From [Actinomadura] parvosata subsp. kistnae (GTDB taxonomy: Bacteria > Actinomycetota > Actinomycetes > Streptosporangiales > Streptosporangiaceae): DNA of 64,000 nt. Both the position numbers and the translations under genes were made by a program. Within the stretch, counting starts at the first letter, position 1; every line of letters starts with the position of its first letter. Below the pieces are notes generated by a model, which saw nothing but the letters and a program-made list of their open reading frames with translations, was not told the DNA's origin and searched no databases. Location: the NCBI RefSeq assembly GCF_900323885.1, contig NZ_OOHJ01000020.1, positions 46,289-110,288 of the forward strand, given 5' to 3'. Shown here in pieces: positions 1-8,671 of this stretch.

Positions 1-354
1 GGCCGGGTCCTCGACGGTGACGGTCAGGGCCGGGTGGCGGAGCAGGCCCAAAGGTTCGCTGCCGGACACCGAGCGGTGGAAGCGCAGGCACACCCCCTGC
101 GTCGTGCTGCTGCCGAACGTCAGCCCGCCGTCCGCCAGGGAGATGCGCACGCCGATGGCCTTCAGCGGCGAGTACGGGCCGGACAGGGCGGCGCCGGCGA
201 CGTTGTGCCGGGGCGAGAGCACCACCCAGGGACCGAACCGGACGCGCAGCAGTTCGTCCGTCAGGGTCAGCCGGCAGGTGGACGGGCGGATGCCGAGCGC
301 GGCGAGGAGCGGGCGGTAGCGGTCCTCGAAGGCGAAGCCGAAGTCGTGCGTCAC
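1..354 (-). CDS. Conserved hypothetical protein, 3' end outside window
   Basis: A GTG-started frame of 118 codons runs leftwards off the window edge without a stop. The visible protein starts VTHDFGFAFEDRYRPL and includes RFGPWVVL, NVAGAALSGPY and, near the edge, PLGLLRHPALTVTVEDP. From memory this pattern (a beta-rich protein with an RFGPW motif and a terminal HPALTVTV-type stretch) matches small conserved actinobacterial hypothetical proteins, well known in mycobacteria, with no assigned function. It lies 30 bp downstream of the MarR-type gene on the same strand, so the two are probably co-transcribed. There is no signal peptide or membrane segment in the visible part. Confidence 0.7.
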   Translation of the reverse strand, partial: MTHDFGFAFEDRYRPLLAALGIRPSTCRLTLTDELLRVRFGPWVVLSPRHNVAGAALSGPYSPLKAIGVRISLADGGLTFGSSTTQGVCLRFHRSVSGSEPLGLLRHPALTVTVEDPA

Positions 355-384
355 GCGCCCACGGCTACCCCGCAGGTCCAGGTG

Positions 385-810
385 CTACACGTCGGTGCGG
401 GGCCAGGGGTGGCCGGCGAGGCGTTCGATGTCGGTGTTGAAGCGTCTGAGGTAGGCGGCGAAGGCGGCCACGTCCTCGGCGCTCCAGTCGGCCAGCACCT
501 TCTCCAGGCCGTTGATGTTCCTGGCGCGTTCGGCGTCGAGGTAGCGCTCGCCCTCCTCGGTGAGGCGGAACTTGCGGGCGATCCCGCCGTCGGGGTCGGG
601 GATGCGCTCGGCCAGGCCCTTGCGCAGCAGGGCGGAGGTGTGCCGGTTGAGGGTGGACACGTCGAGGCGGAAGGCCTCGCTGAGCTGCCCGATGGACATC
701 ATGCCCGCCACCCGGATGCGGCTGAGCAGGATGTACGCGCTGCGGTCGGGGTGGCGGTGCTGGCCGAGCAGCATCGTCTCGTACTCGACCAGGTGGGTGG
801 GCTTGTCCAT
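385..810 (-). CDS. MarR-family transcriptional regulator
   Basis: A 141-aa protein, the usual MarR size. A winged helix-turn-helix occupies roughly residues 35-95: SIGQLSEAFRLDVSTLNRH is the recognition helix-turn-helix and GIARKFRLTEEGERYL is the wing plus following helix typical of MarR proteins. The ATG at 810 was chosen because it gives a normal MarR N-terminus (MDKPTHLVEYETMLL). The gene is divergent from the drug-exporter gene starting at 938, and a perfect nested palindrome lies between them, so the regulator probably represses both itself and the exporter. Family assignment is firm; the inducing ligand cannot be inferred. Confidence 0.9.
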   Translation of the reverse strand: MDKPTHLVEYETMLLGQHRHPDRSAYILLSRIRVAGMMSIGQLSEAFRLDVSTLNRHTSALLRKGLAERIPDPDGGIARKFRLTEEGERYLDAERARNINGLEKVLADWSAEDVAAFAAYLRRFNTDIERLAGHPWPRTDV

Positions 811-867
811 GCCGGGTCCTTCTGTCCCTCCGTTGCGGTTGTCGCCGATGTGGCGCAAACTCGCAAA

Positions 868-902
868 CTGTGCATGTAACACATTATGTGTAGAGTGCAC
901 AG
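868..902. promoter_or_regulatory. Nested palindromic operator between marR and the exporter gene
   Basis: Outer arms CTGTGCA (868-874) and TGCACAG (896-902) and inner arms ACACAT (879-884) and ATGTGT (886-891) are all perfect inverted repeats with the same centre, base 885. The site is in the 127-bp divergent intergenic region, 36 bp from the exporter start and 58 bp from the regulator start. MarR proteins bind such sites as dimers, so this is the likely operator; that is inferred from position and symmetry. Confidence 0.65.
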
Positions 903-937
903 CGCTTCCAACGTCGAGAGTGTCGAGGGGGATCCGC

Positions 938-2398
938 GTGGAAGACAGTGGCCCGGACAGTGCCGTAGACGGTGAGTCCGGCACCCGTTCCCACGGCATC
1001 GTCACCGTGATGGCCGTGGCGGGCATCGTCGCCTCGCTGTCGCAGACCGTGGTCGTGCCCCTGATTGGGGTGCTGCCCACGCTGCTGGGCACCACGGCCT
1101 CGAACGCCTCCTGGGTGATCACGGTCACGCTGCTCGCCGGAGCCGTCACGACGCCCGTGATGGGGCGGCTGGGCGACCTGTACGGCAAGCGCCGCATGAT
1201 GCTCCTCTGCTCGGTCCCCTTGGTCGTGGGCTGTGTCATCTGCGCCTTCGCCGGCTCCCTGGCCCCTATGGTCATCGGGCGGGGGCTGCAGGGCATGGGC
1301 ATGGGCATGATCCCGCTGGGCATCAGCGCCCTGCGGGACGTGCTGCCGCCGCACCGGCTGGGCCCGTCGATCGCGCTGATGAGCTCGTCCATGGGGATCG
1401 GGGGCGCGCTGGGCCTGCCGCTGGCGGCGGCGGTCGCCGAGTACGCGAGCTGGCGGGCGCTGTTCTGGGGCTCGGCGGCGCTGAGCCTGGTCGTGGCCGT
1501 GCTGATCTGGCTGCTGGTGCCGGTCACGCCGGCCAGGGCGAAGGGCCGCGTCGACCTGGTCGGCGCGCTCGGCCTCGGCGCGGGCCTGGTGTGCCTGCTG
1601 CTCGGCGTCTCCAAGGGCGCCGACTGGGGCTGGTCGAGCGGCACCACGCTCGGGCTGCTGGCCGCCGCGGTCGTCCTGCTGCCGCTGTGGGGCTGGTGGG
1701 AGCTGCGGGTGCGGGACCCGCTGGTGGACCTGCGGGTCACCGCCCGGCCCCAGGTGCTGCTGACGAACGTGGCCTCGATCGTCGTCGGCTTCTCGATGTA
1801 CGCCCAGGCGCTGATCGTCATCCAGATCCTCCAGCTTCCGGCGGCCACCGGCTACGGCCTGGGCCAGTCGATGCTGGCGGCGGGCCTGTGGATGGCGCCG
1901 TCCGGCCTGATGATGATGGTCGGCTCGCCCCTCGGCGCCCGCCTGTCGGCCGCCCGCGGCCCCAAGGTCACGCTCATCGTCGGCAGCCTCGTCATGGCGC
2001 TCGGCTACGGGCTGTCCCTGGTCCTGCTCGGCTCCCCCTGGGGGCTGCTGGTCATCACATGCGTCATCAGCGTCGGCGTCGGCTTCGCGTACGGCTCGAT
2101 GCCCGCCCTCATCATGGGCGCCGTGCCGCTGTCGGAGACGGGCGCGGCCAACAGCTTCAACACGCTGATGCGCTCCATCGGCACCACCGCGTCCGCCGCC
2201 GTGATCGGCGTCGTGCTGTCGCAGCTCACCATCGACTTCGGCGGGCACCCGCTGCCGTCCGAGACGGGCTTCCACACCGGGATGCTCATCGGCTGCGGCG
2301 CCGCGCTGGTGGCCGCCGCGGTCACCATGGCCCTGCCGGGGCGCCGCAGGGGGCCCGAGCACGCGGACTCTCCGGCGCCGCACGCGGTCACGTCCTGA
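938..2398 (+). CDS. MFS drug exporter, DHA2/EmrB-QacA type
   Basis: A 486-aa integral membrane protein with about 14 hydrophobic segments. The loop motif GRLGDLYGKRRMM after the second segment is the MFS motif A, and GRGLQGMGMGMIP and SSMGIGGALGLPL resemble motifs B and C of proton-coupled drug antiporters. The GTG at 938 was chosen because GAGGGG lies about 8 bases upstream; longer in-frame extensions would read through the divergent promoter. It is divergent from the MarR gene with a shared palindrome, the standard arrangement for a substrate-inducible exporter. Its 3' end overlaps the convergent heparinase-like gene by 11 bp. The substrate is unknown. Confidence 0.9.
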   Translation: MEDSGPDSAVDGESGTRSHGIVTVMAVAGIVASLSQTVVVPLIGVLPTLLGTTASNASWVITVTLLAGAVTTPVMGRLGDLYGKRRMMLLCSVPLVVGCVICAFAGSLAPMVIGRGLQGMGMGMIPLGISALRDVLPPHRLGPSIALMSSSMGIGGALGLPLAAAVAEYASWRALFWGSAALSLVVAVLIWLLVPVTPARAKGRVDLVGALGLGAGLVCLLLGVSKGADWGWSSGTTLGLLAAAVVLLPLWGWWELRVRDPLVDLRVTARPQVLLTNVASIVVGFSMYAQALIVIQILQLPAATGYGLGQSMLAAGLWMAPSGLMMMVGSPLGARLSAARGPKVTLIVGSLVMALGYGLSLVLLGSPWGLLVITCVISVGVGFAYGSMPALIMGAVPLSETGAANSFNTLMRSIGTTASAAVIGVVLSQLTIDFGGHPLPSETGFHTGMLIGCGAALVAAAVTMALPGRRRGPEHADSPAPHAVTS

Positions 2399-4121
2399 CG
2401 GTGAAGCGGAAGCGGTGCGCGCCCGGCGGGACGCGGGCCGCCAGCCGTACCCGATGGACGCTCTCCTCGGCGCCGTCGTGGCCGCGCACCCGCCGCTCCT
2501 CGGCGCGCGCCTGCCAGCCGGGCGGCACCCGCAGCTCGACCGGCCCCCACGTGACCGTGTCCGGGCCGGTCACGGGCCGCACCCGGGAGACGAACAGCTC
2601 CTCCACCAGCGCGTCCTGGGTCGCGAGGCCGAAGTCGTCCACGATCTCCAGCGTGCCGGGTCGCCAGTGGAAGGTGCGGGTGAAGCGGTGCGGGCCGGCG
2701 TAGGCGGCGGTGAGGTCCAGCGCGAACGTCACGTTCCCGCCCTTCTCCTCGTACGCCAGCACCTCGGCGCGGCGCTCGCGGCCGGGGAGCTGGGCGGCGC
2801 CTTCGATCAGCGGCACCGAGTGCCATTCCGCTGAGGCGTGCGGCACCCGGTAGCGGCCCTCGCGGAAGTAGTCGCGGGTGTACTCGGGGGCGCCCAGGTC
2901 GTCCAGCACCGTCCGGCCGTGCGCGTGCAGGACGAAGTGGCCGAGGTCGAGGTGGTTGTGCGGCTCGTCGTTGTGGCCGCCCTTGGCGGCGAACGCGGTC
3001 GTGCCCGCCCTGGCCACGACGATCGCGGCGTCCGGCAGGTACGAGCACGGCTCCGCCCGCCGTCCCGGCACCTCCCTGAACCACTCCAGCGTGCGGCTCA
3101 GGTGCGCCCAGCGGTAGCAGGCGTCGTCGTGGAAGGACGGCACCCCCGGCTCGGGGACGGGCACGCCGAGGCGGCCGGCCAGCCGGGACAGCAGCCCGGC
3201 CGGATACGCGCCGCGCCCCTGCGCGTCGGCGAACGCCGGTCGGGCGCCGCCGCCGAGATCCACTCTCGCCGGGTAGGCGGCCATCTCCCGTACGTGCGGA
3301 TCGTCCAGCAGGTCCTCGCCGGTACGCTCGCGCAGCGCTTCGGCGAAGTAGACGAAGTACCCGAAACCGTAGGACCAGTAGTCGGGGCCCTCCAGGCAGG
3401 CGCCGTCCGCGCCCGTGCCCGCCAGGAACGCCTCGATCGCGCCCCTCAGGCGGGACAGCAGCTCGGGAAGGTGGGGCGAGTCCAGGGCGAGCGCGGCCAT
3501 GCCGGTGGCGCCCGCGCAGACGGCCGCCCAGTTCGTACCGGATCGTTCCCACCACATCGGGGGCGCGCCCGCGTACAGGGGGCGCAGGACCCGGCGGTCC
3601 ACCTCCGCGCGCACCCGCTCCCGCACCCGCGCGTCGATGCGCGGCCCCGGCAGGGTGACGATCTCGGCCAGGGCGTGGGCGGTCTCGGCGGCGAACAGGT
3701 CCACGAACGTGTCCAGGGGGCGGTCGTCCGGCTCGTGTGCGGGCAGGACCCAGGTGTACTCGTCGCACACCGACCACAGCAGGTCGCCCAATGCCTGGTC
3801 GGGGGTGTGGCCGGGGGCGAGCGCCAACGCGGCCAGGCGGCGGCGCCGCTCGAAGTAGGCGCGCTCGTAGGCCAGCCGGTCGCCGGTGTCGGCGAAGCGC
3901 CGCCACAGGGTGAAGGTCAGCTCGGGAGCGGGCGTGCTGCGGGCCCGCTCGGCCTCCTCGCGGATCTCCCGCACGAGCCGCTCCGTGCCTTCCTCAGGAA
4001 CGGGCGGGCGTTCCTGCGAGGAGGCAGGACTCTCGTGAGGCGGCGCCTGTGAGGCAGGCTTGTCGTGAGGCGGCGCGTGTCCGGCGGGCGTGTCGCGGGC
4101 GGCCGGGTGGGGCGTGGGCAC
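2388..4121 (-). CDS. Heparinase II/III-family protein
   Basis: A 577-aa protein without an obvious signal peptide. Residues 1-40 are rich in Pro, His and Ser and look disordered. An alpha/alpha-toroid-like helical part follows, including the Trp/Tyr-rich PDYWSYGFGYFVYFAEAL. Near residue 380 comes KGGHNDEPHNHLDLGHF, the conserved His/Asn core of the heparinase II/III C-terminal beta domain, which cleaves acidic polysaccharides by beta-elimination. The GTG start at 4121 has GAGGAGAA upstream. The gene is last in a LacI/dehydrogenase/heparinase operon, 17 bp after the dehydrogenase stop. Likely role: breakdown of an acidic glycan or oligosaccharide; the substrate is not determinable. The extra N-terminal Pro/His segment is unusual. 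Confidence 0.85.
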   Translation of the reverse strand: MPTPHPAARDTPAGHAPPHDKPASQAPPHESPASSQERPPVPEEGTERLVREIREEAERARSTPAPELTFTLWRRFADTGDRLAYERAYFERRRRLAALALAPGHTPDQALGDLLWSVCDEYTWVLPAHEPDDRPLDTFVDLFAAETAHALAEIVTLPGPRIDARVRERVRAEVDRRVLRPLYAGAPPMWWERSGTNWAAVCAGATGMAALALDSPHLPELLSRLRGAIEAFLAGTGADGACLEGPDYWSYGFGYFVYFAEALRERTGEDLLDDPHVREMAAYPARVDLGGGARPAFADAQGRGAYPAGLLSRLAGRLGVPVPEPGVPSFHDDACYRWAHLSRTLEWFREVPGRRAEPCSYLPDAAIVVARAGTTAFAAKGGHNDEPHNHLDLGHFVLHAHGRTVLDDLGAPEYTRDYFREGRYRVPHASAEWHSVPLIEGAAQLPGRERRAEVLAYEEKGGNVTFALDLTAAYAGPHRFTRTFHWRPGTLEIVDDFGLATQDALVEELFVSRVRPVTGPDTVTWGPVELRVPPGWQARAEERRVRGHDGAEESVHRVRLAARVPPGAHRFRFTVRT

Positions 4122-4138
4122 GGGTCGTTCTCCTCGGG

Positions 4139-5146
4139 TCAGGCGATGCGGTTGAGGTCGGCGACGCGGACGGCGCCGCGCAGCGGCCGGCCGCGGGCGA
4201 GCCGTTCGACCTCCCCCACCGCGAACTCCCCCAGCCGCCGCAGCTCCCGCCCCCTCGCCCCGCTGATGTGCGGGGTGACCAGCACGTTGGGCAGGCCGAG
4301 CAGCGGGTGACCGGCGGGCAGCGGCTCGGGCTCGGTGACGTCGAGGACGGCCGAGATGCGCCCGCCGGAGCAGTGCCGCACGAGCGCGTCGGTGTCGATG
4401 AGCGTCCCGCGCGCGGTGTTGACCACCACGGCCCCGTCGCGCAGCAGCGCCAGCCGCCGCTCGTCGAGCAGCCCGCGCGTCTCCGGCAGCTCGGGCGCGT
4501 GCACGGTGACCAGCTCGGCCGCGCGGCACAGCTCGTCCAGCGGGACGGCCCGCGCCCCCAGCCGCGCCGCCTCCTCCGCGGACACGTAGGGGTCGCTGAG
4601 CAGGACCCGCGCCCCGTACGAGCGCAGCCCGGCGATGACGAGGCGACCCACCCGCGAGGCCCCGATCACCCCGACGGTCGCCCCGCCCAGCCCGCCGCGC
4701 TCGCCCGGGGTGGCCACGCCGGGCAGGGCATCGCCGGACCAGGCGCCCGCCGAGTAGGCCCGCGCGCGGGCGAACGCCTGCTTGGCCGCCAGCACCAGCA
4801 CGGCGAGCGCGTACTCGGCCACCGGCACCGCGTTGGCCTGCGCGGCCGACGACACCGCGATGCCGCGCTCGAAGACCGCCGCCGTCAGGTGGCCCTTGAC
4901 GCTGCCTGCCGCGTGGACGACCGCTCGCAGCCGGGGCGCGGCGGCCAGGACGTCGGCGTCGATGCGCGGGCAGCCCCACCCGGTGATCAGGATGTCGGCG
5001 TCGAGGGGCCCGTCGAAGGCGTCGATCACGCGTTCGCGGACCCGTCCGACCAGCGACAGGCGGCGCCGCAGGTCGAGGGGGAACAGCTCGGGCAGCAGCG
5101 GCGGATGCAGGGCGAAAGCCACCGTGGGAAGCACGTGTCGGCTCAT
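4139..5146 (-). CDS. D-2-hydroxyacid dehydrogenase (NAD-dependent)
   Basis: A 335-aa protein of typical family length. The NAD-binding Rossmann motif is VGVIGASRVGRLVI near residues 160-174. The catalytic triad of the family can be placed: Arg in VVNTARGTLID, Glu in LDVTEPEPLP, and His in LVTPHISGARG. Members reduce 2-keto acids to D-2-hydroxy acids or the reverse. The ATG at 5146 overlaps the LacI stop (ATGA), so translation is coupled. Being between a LacI regulator and a heparinase-like gene, it probably processes an acid derived from the imported or degraded sugar. Substrate is unknown. Confidence 0.88.
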   Translation of the reverse strand: MSRHVLPTVAFALHPPLLPELFPLDLRRRLSLVGRVRERVIDAFDGPLDADILITGWGCPRIDADVLAAAPRLRAVVHAAGSVKGHLTAAVFERGIAVSSAAQANAVPVAEYALAVLVLAAKQAFARARAYSAGAWSGDALPGVATPGERGGLGGATVGVIGASRVGRLVIAGLRSYGARVLLSDPYVSAEEAARLGARAVPLDELCRAAELVTVHAPELPETRGLLDERRLALLRDGAVVVNTARGTLIDTDALVRHCSGGRISAVLDVTEPEPLPAGHPLLGLPNVLVTPHISGARGRELRRLGEFAVGEVERLARGRPLRGAVRVADLNRIA

Positions 5147-6177
5147 CGGGGGCCGAGCGGCCTGACCGAGTCGCGGACCACGATATGGGTGCCGAGCGTC
5201 ATCGGGCTGGTGGTCACCCGGCCGAGCGCCAGCCGTACCGCCGCCCGTCCCAGCTCGTCGTGCGGCAGGTGCACGGTCGTCAGGTGCAGGTCCTGGGCGG
5301 GCGGCACGTCGTCGTAGCCGACGATCGACATGTCGTGGGGGACGCGCAGCCCGTGCTCGTGCAGCGATTGGATCGCTCCCGCGGCGACGAGGTCGTTGCC
5401 GGCGAAGACGGCGGTGAAGTCGGGCGGGCCCTCGGCCAGGCGGCGGTTCATGGCGGCGTAGCCGGCGTCGCGGTCGAACTCGGCCTCGACCTCCAGCGAC
5501 GGGTCGAGCGCCACGCCGTGCTCGGCCAGGGCGCTGCGGTAGCCGGCCACGCGGGTGTCGGAGGTGGTGTGGCCGGGACGTACCCCGAGGTAGAGGATCC
5601 TGCGGTGGCCGGCCGACAGCAGGTGGGCGGTGACGGCGTGCGCGCCGCCGGTGTTGTCGAAGCCGACGACGAGGGCGGGCACCCCCTCCCCCAGCGGCGG
5701 CCGGCCGCACAGGACGAGGCGGGAGCCGGCGGCGGCGAGCGCGTGGGCGTACTCGGTCATGCGCTTGCGGTACTCCTCGTCCACGATCACGCTGCCGACC
5801 AGGATGACGGCCTCGGCCCGCTGCTCGCGCAGGAGCTGCACGATGGACAGCTCGCGGCCGTTGTCGCCGCCGGTGGTGCAGATGAGCGACAGCCGGCCCT
5901 CCTGCGCGGCCTGGTCCTCGACGCCCTGGGCGATGAGCGCGTAGTAGGGGACGGCGATGGTGTTGACGACGATCGCGATCGCGCCGGGCCGGGCCGCGGA
6001 CAGGGCGCGGGCGTGGGCGTTGGGGACGTAGTCGAGCTCGCGCACGGCACGCATGACCTTGTTGCGGGTGACCGCGAGGACCGGGTAGTCGCCGCCGAGC
6101 ACGCGCGAGACGGTGGCGACCGAGACTCCGGCCTTCCTGGCCACGTCCCTGATGGTGACGCGTCGGGGTGTGGTCAT
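5143..6177 (-). CDS. LacI-family transcriptional regulator
   Basis: A 344-aa protein. Residues 5-50 form the LacI DNA-binding head: VTIRDVARKAGVSVATVSRV, followed by the hinge helix region LDYVPNAHARAL. The remainder is a periplasmic-binding-protein-like effector domain with the family signature FTAVFAGNDLVAAGA and MSIVGYDDVPPAQ. The ATG at 6177 was preferred over an upstream in-frame start because it gives the classic N-terminus and is preceded by GGGAGAG. It heads the minus-strand operon and faces the sugar transporter operon; two near-identical palindromes in the 233-bp gap are its expected operators. The effector is probably the transported sugar. Confidence 0.93.
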   Translation of the reverse strand: MTTPRRVTIRDVARKAGVSVATVSRVLGGDYPVLAVTRNKVMRAVRELDYVPNAHARALSAARPGAIAIVVNTIAVPYYALIAQGVEDQAAQEGRLSLICTTGGDNGRELSIVQLLREQRAEAVILVGSVIVDEEYRKRMTEYAHALAAAGSRLVLCGRPPLGEGVPALVVGFDNTGGAHAVTAHLLSAGHRRILYLGVRPGHTTSDTRVAGYRSALAEHGVALDPSLEVEAEFDRDAGYAAMNRRLAEGPPDFTAVFAGNDLVAAGAIQSLHEHGLRVPHDMSIVGYDDVPPAQDLHLTTVHLPHDELGRAAVRLALGRVTTSPMTLGTHIVVRDSVRPLGPR

Positions 6178-6207
6178 GCGGTCTCTCCCAGGTGAGCGCC
6201 GGGTCAG

Positions 6208-6219
6208 GTAATCGGTTAC
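6208..6219. promoter_or_regulatory. Probable LacI operator (lacI-proximal copy)
   Basis: GTAATCGGTTAC differs at one base from the perfect palindrome GTAACCGGTTAC found 147 bp away. It lies 31 bp upstream of the LacI start codon, where binding would block the regulator's own operon. The central CG and the symmetrical arms fit LacI-family sites. Confidence 0.65.
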
Positions 6220-6354
6220 TTGAGCAATGCCCAGGACGCTAAGAGATCCCGCCGGACCCGTCAACCCTGCCGTCAGCACGTTTGTAACGAAAAGTTAACA
6301 GCGCATTGACGCCACCGGAGATCCGCGTCTAGCGTCCGGCTCACGACGTCTGAA

Positions 6355-6366
6355 GTAACCGGTTAC
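6355..6366. promoter_or_regulatory. Probable LacI operator (transporter-proximal copy)
   Basis: GTAACCGGTTAC is a perfect 12-bp palindrome 45 bp upstream of the binding-protein start. With the one-mismatch copy at 6208-6219 it forms a pair bracketing the divergent promoters, which suggests that the LacI protein represses both operons, possibly by looping. Actinobacterial LacI regulators of sugar ABC operons commonly use such sites. Confidence 0.7.
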
Positions 6367-6410
6367 CTGACATCGGCCCCGACTCACTCCCCCCACGAGA
6401 GGTGGCCCCG

Positions 6411-7697
6411 ATGGACAGACCACTCACCCGGCGCGGACTGCTCAAGGGATCCGTGCTCTTCGTCGCCGGCGCCGCCGTCTCCGCGTGCTCCACCGGAGAC
6501 CCGCTGGCCAAGGGCACGTCGGCGCCCGCCGGAAGCGGCGCGAAGATCACGCTGACGCACTGGTACCACGAGTACGGCGAGGAGGGCACGCAGCAGGCGG
6601 CCATGAAGTACGCCGCCGACTTCACCAAGGCCAACCCCGACATCGCGGTCAAGGTCTCCTGGATCCCCGGCGACTACGCCACCAAGTGGACGGCCGCCGT
6701 GCTGACCCCCGACGGCCCCGACGTCTACGAGGTCAACGACGTCAGCCCGAACATGGTCAAGGCCGGCCAGGTCACCGCGCTGGACGACGTGCTCGGGGCG
6801 GAGAAGGCCGACTTCAACCCCAAGGTGCTGCAGCCGTACACGTGGGGCGGCCAGGTCTACGCCGTCCCTATGATCATCGATCCGATGCTGGTCTTCTACC
6901 GCAAGTCGCTGTTCCAGAAGGCCGGGGTGAGCGTTCCGAAGAGCTTCGCCGAGTTCGCCGCGGCGGCCAAGAAGCTCACGCAGGGCAAGCAGAAGGGCCT
7001 GTTCGTCGGCAACGACGGCATCGGCGACCTCGGCCAGATGACCGCCTGGTCGAGCGGGAACCTCCTGGTGGACGACCGCACGATCACCTACGACGACCCC
7101 AAGGTGGCCGAGGCGCTGACCGCCGTCAAGGACCTCTACGACAGCAAGGCCATGCTGCAGGGCTACTCGACCGACTGGTGGGACCCCGGCGCGCTGATCA
7201 ACGGGGCGGCGGCCATGCAGTGGGTCGGCCTGTGGGCCGTGCCCGGCCTGACCGAGGCGCTGGGCGACGACTTCGACGCCTTCCCGCTGCCGCCGTTCGG
7301 CCCCGGCGGGCGGGCCGTGGTCAACATGGGCGGCTGGGTGCAGGTCGTCAACGGCAAGAGCCGCAACCTGGAGGCGGCCAAGAAGTACGTGCGCTGGCTG
7401 TGGGTGGACAACACCGCCGCGCAGACGGACTGGAGCCTGGCCTACGGCTTCCACATCCCGCCCCGCAACAGCGCCGCCGCCAAGGCCGACAAGCTGACCT
7501 CCGGCCCGGCCAAGACCGTGATGGACGCCGTGGCCGCGCACGGCATCAAGCAGCCCGCGCTGTGGACGCCCGAGGTGCGCCAGCCGTGGGAGGATGCCAT
7601 CACCGACATCGTCAAGAAGGGCGCCGACGCGCGCAAGACGCTCGCCGCCGCGGCCAAGCGCTCGCAGGACCTCCTCGACAAGGTGCCGGTGCTGTGA
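6411..7697 (+). CDS. Sugar ABC transporter substrate-binding lipoprotein
   Basis: A 428-aa protein. The N-terminus carries twin arginines (TRRGLLKGS) followed by a hydrophobic stretch and the lipobox VSAC with Cys26, so it is a Tat-exported lipoprotein. The body is an extracellular solute-binding family 1 fold, with features such as WIPGDYATKWTAA, the YAVPMIIDPMLVFYRKSLF segment and DPGALINGAAAMQW. The ATG at 6411 was chosen over GTG 6402 because GAGAGG ends 8 bases before it. It is first in an operon with two permeases, with a GTGA overlap to the next gene. It captures a sugar or oligosaccharide outside the membrane. Confidence 0.93.
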   Translation: MDRPLTRRGLLKGSVLFVAGAAVSACSTGDPLAKGTSAPAGSGAKITLTHWYHEYGEEGTQQAAMKYAADFTKANPDIAVKVSWIPGDYATKWTAAVLTPDGPDVYEVNDVSPNMVKAGQVTALDDVLGAEKADFNPKVLQPYTWGGQVYAVPMIIDPMLVFYRKSLFQKAGVSVPKSFAEFAAAAKKLTQGKQKGLFVGNDGIGDLGQMTAWSSGNLLVDDRTITYDDPKVAEALTAVKDLYDSKAMLQGYSTDWWDPGALINGAAAMQWVGLWAVPGLTEALGDDFDAFPLPPFGPGGRAVVNMGGWVQVVNGKSRNLEAAKKYVRWLWVDNTAAQTDWSLAYGFHIPPRNSAAAKADKLTSGPAKTVMDAVAAHGIKQPALWTPEVRQPWEDAITDIVKKGADARKTLAAAAKRSQDLLDKVPVL

Positions 7698-8671
7698 CGA
7701 CCACGGCCCCGGCCCGCCCCGCCGCCGGGCGCTCGCGCCGCCCGAGCGGGCGGCGGGCCGCGCGCTGGCCCGCCTGGCGCGCGTTCCTGCTGCTCACCCT
7801 GCCGATGGTGGCCGGGCTGTTCGTCTTCAAGTACGTCGCCATCGGCTGGGGGTTTCTGCTCAGTTTCAACGACGCCCGCGGCACCATCGCGCTCGGCGAC
7901 TGGAACGGCCTCGACAACTACCGGCGGCTGCTCGGCGACCCCGCCTTCACCCGCTCGCTGGTCACGATCCTGCTGTTCACGCTGTTCATCGTGCCGGTGA
8001 CGTTCGCGCTGTCGCTGGGCCTGGCGGTGCTGGTGAACCGGCTGCGCCGGGGCCGGGCGCTGTTCCGGACCACGTTCTTCATCCCGGCGGCCGTCTCGTA
8101 CGTGGTGGGCGCGCTCGTGTGGAAGATGAGCCTGTTCAGCGGCACGCCGTCCGGGGTCGCCAACAGCCTGGCGTACCTGCTCGGCCACGACGACGCGATC
8201 GGCTGGGTGGCGGCCGTGGACCCGCCGCTGTACTGGATCGTGCTGGTCACCGTGCGGCTGTGGCTGCAGACCGGCTTCTACATGATCCTGTTCCTGGCCG
8301 GCATCCAGCAGATCCCCGCCCAGCTCTACGAGGCGGCCCGGGTGGACGGCGCCGAGTCGGAGGGCCGGTTGTTCCGGCACATCACCTGGCCGATGCTGCG
8401 CAACACGTCGGTGGCGGTCGTGCTGCTGCTGATCATCAACGCGTTCCAGGCGTTCGACGAGTTCTACAACATCCTGGCCTCCAACCTGTCGGGGCTGGGC
8501 CGCGCGGACGGCCGTACCCCGCTGATCTACCTGTTCCAGACGGCGCTCGGCGAGCAGAACTACGGCGCCGGGTCGGCGGGGGCGTTCGTGGTGACCATGC
8601 TGATCGTGGTGTTCACGCTGCTGCAGGGCCGCTTCGCCGGGTTCGGCAGGACCGCCGAGGAGGAGGGCTGA
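7694..8671 (+). CDS. Sugar ABC transporter permease (MalF/UgpA type)
   Basis: A 325-aa membrane protein with six predicted segments after a basic N-terminal tail (about residues 1-28, rich in Arg). The cytoplasmic EAA loop that contacts the ATPase is visible as YEAARVDGAESEGRLFRHI followed by TWPML. The GTG start overlaps the binding-protein stop. No ATPase gene is in the operon, which is normal for actinomycete carbohydrate importers that share an MsiK-type ATPase encoded elsewhere; that part is established knowledge applied here by inference. Confidence 0.92.
   Translation: MTTTAPARPAAGRSRRPSGRRAARWPAWRAFLLLTLPMVAGLFVFKYVAIGWGFLLSFNDARGTIALGDWNGLDNYRRLLGDPAFTRSLVTILLFTLFIVPVTFALSLGLAVLVNRLRRGRALFRTTFFIPAAVSYVVGALVWKMSLFSGTPSGVANSLAYLLGHDDAIGWVAAVDPPLYWIVLVTVRLWLQTGFYMILFLAGIQQIPAQLYEAARVDGAESEGRLFRHITWPMLRNTSVAVVLLLIINAFQAFDEFYNILASNLSGLGRADGRTPLIYLFQTALGEQNYGAGSAGAFVVTMLIVVFTLLQGRFAGFGRTAEEEG

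Noticed and set aside
2005..3906. 633-codon minus-strand open frame
   Set aside because: Overlaps the heparinase-like gene in another frame, very Arg/Pro/Gly-rich, no family features.
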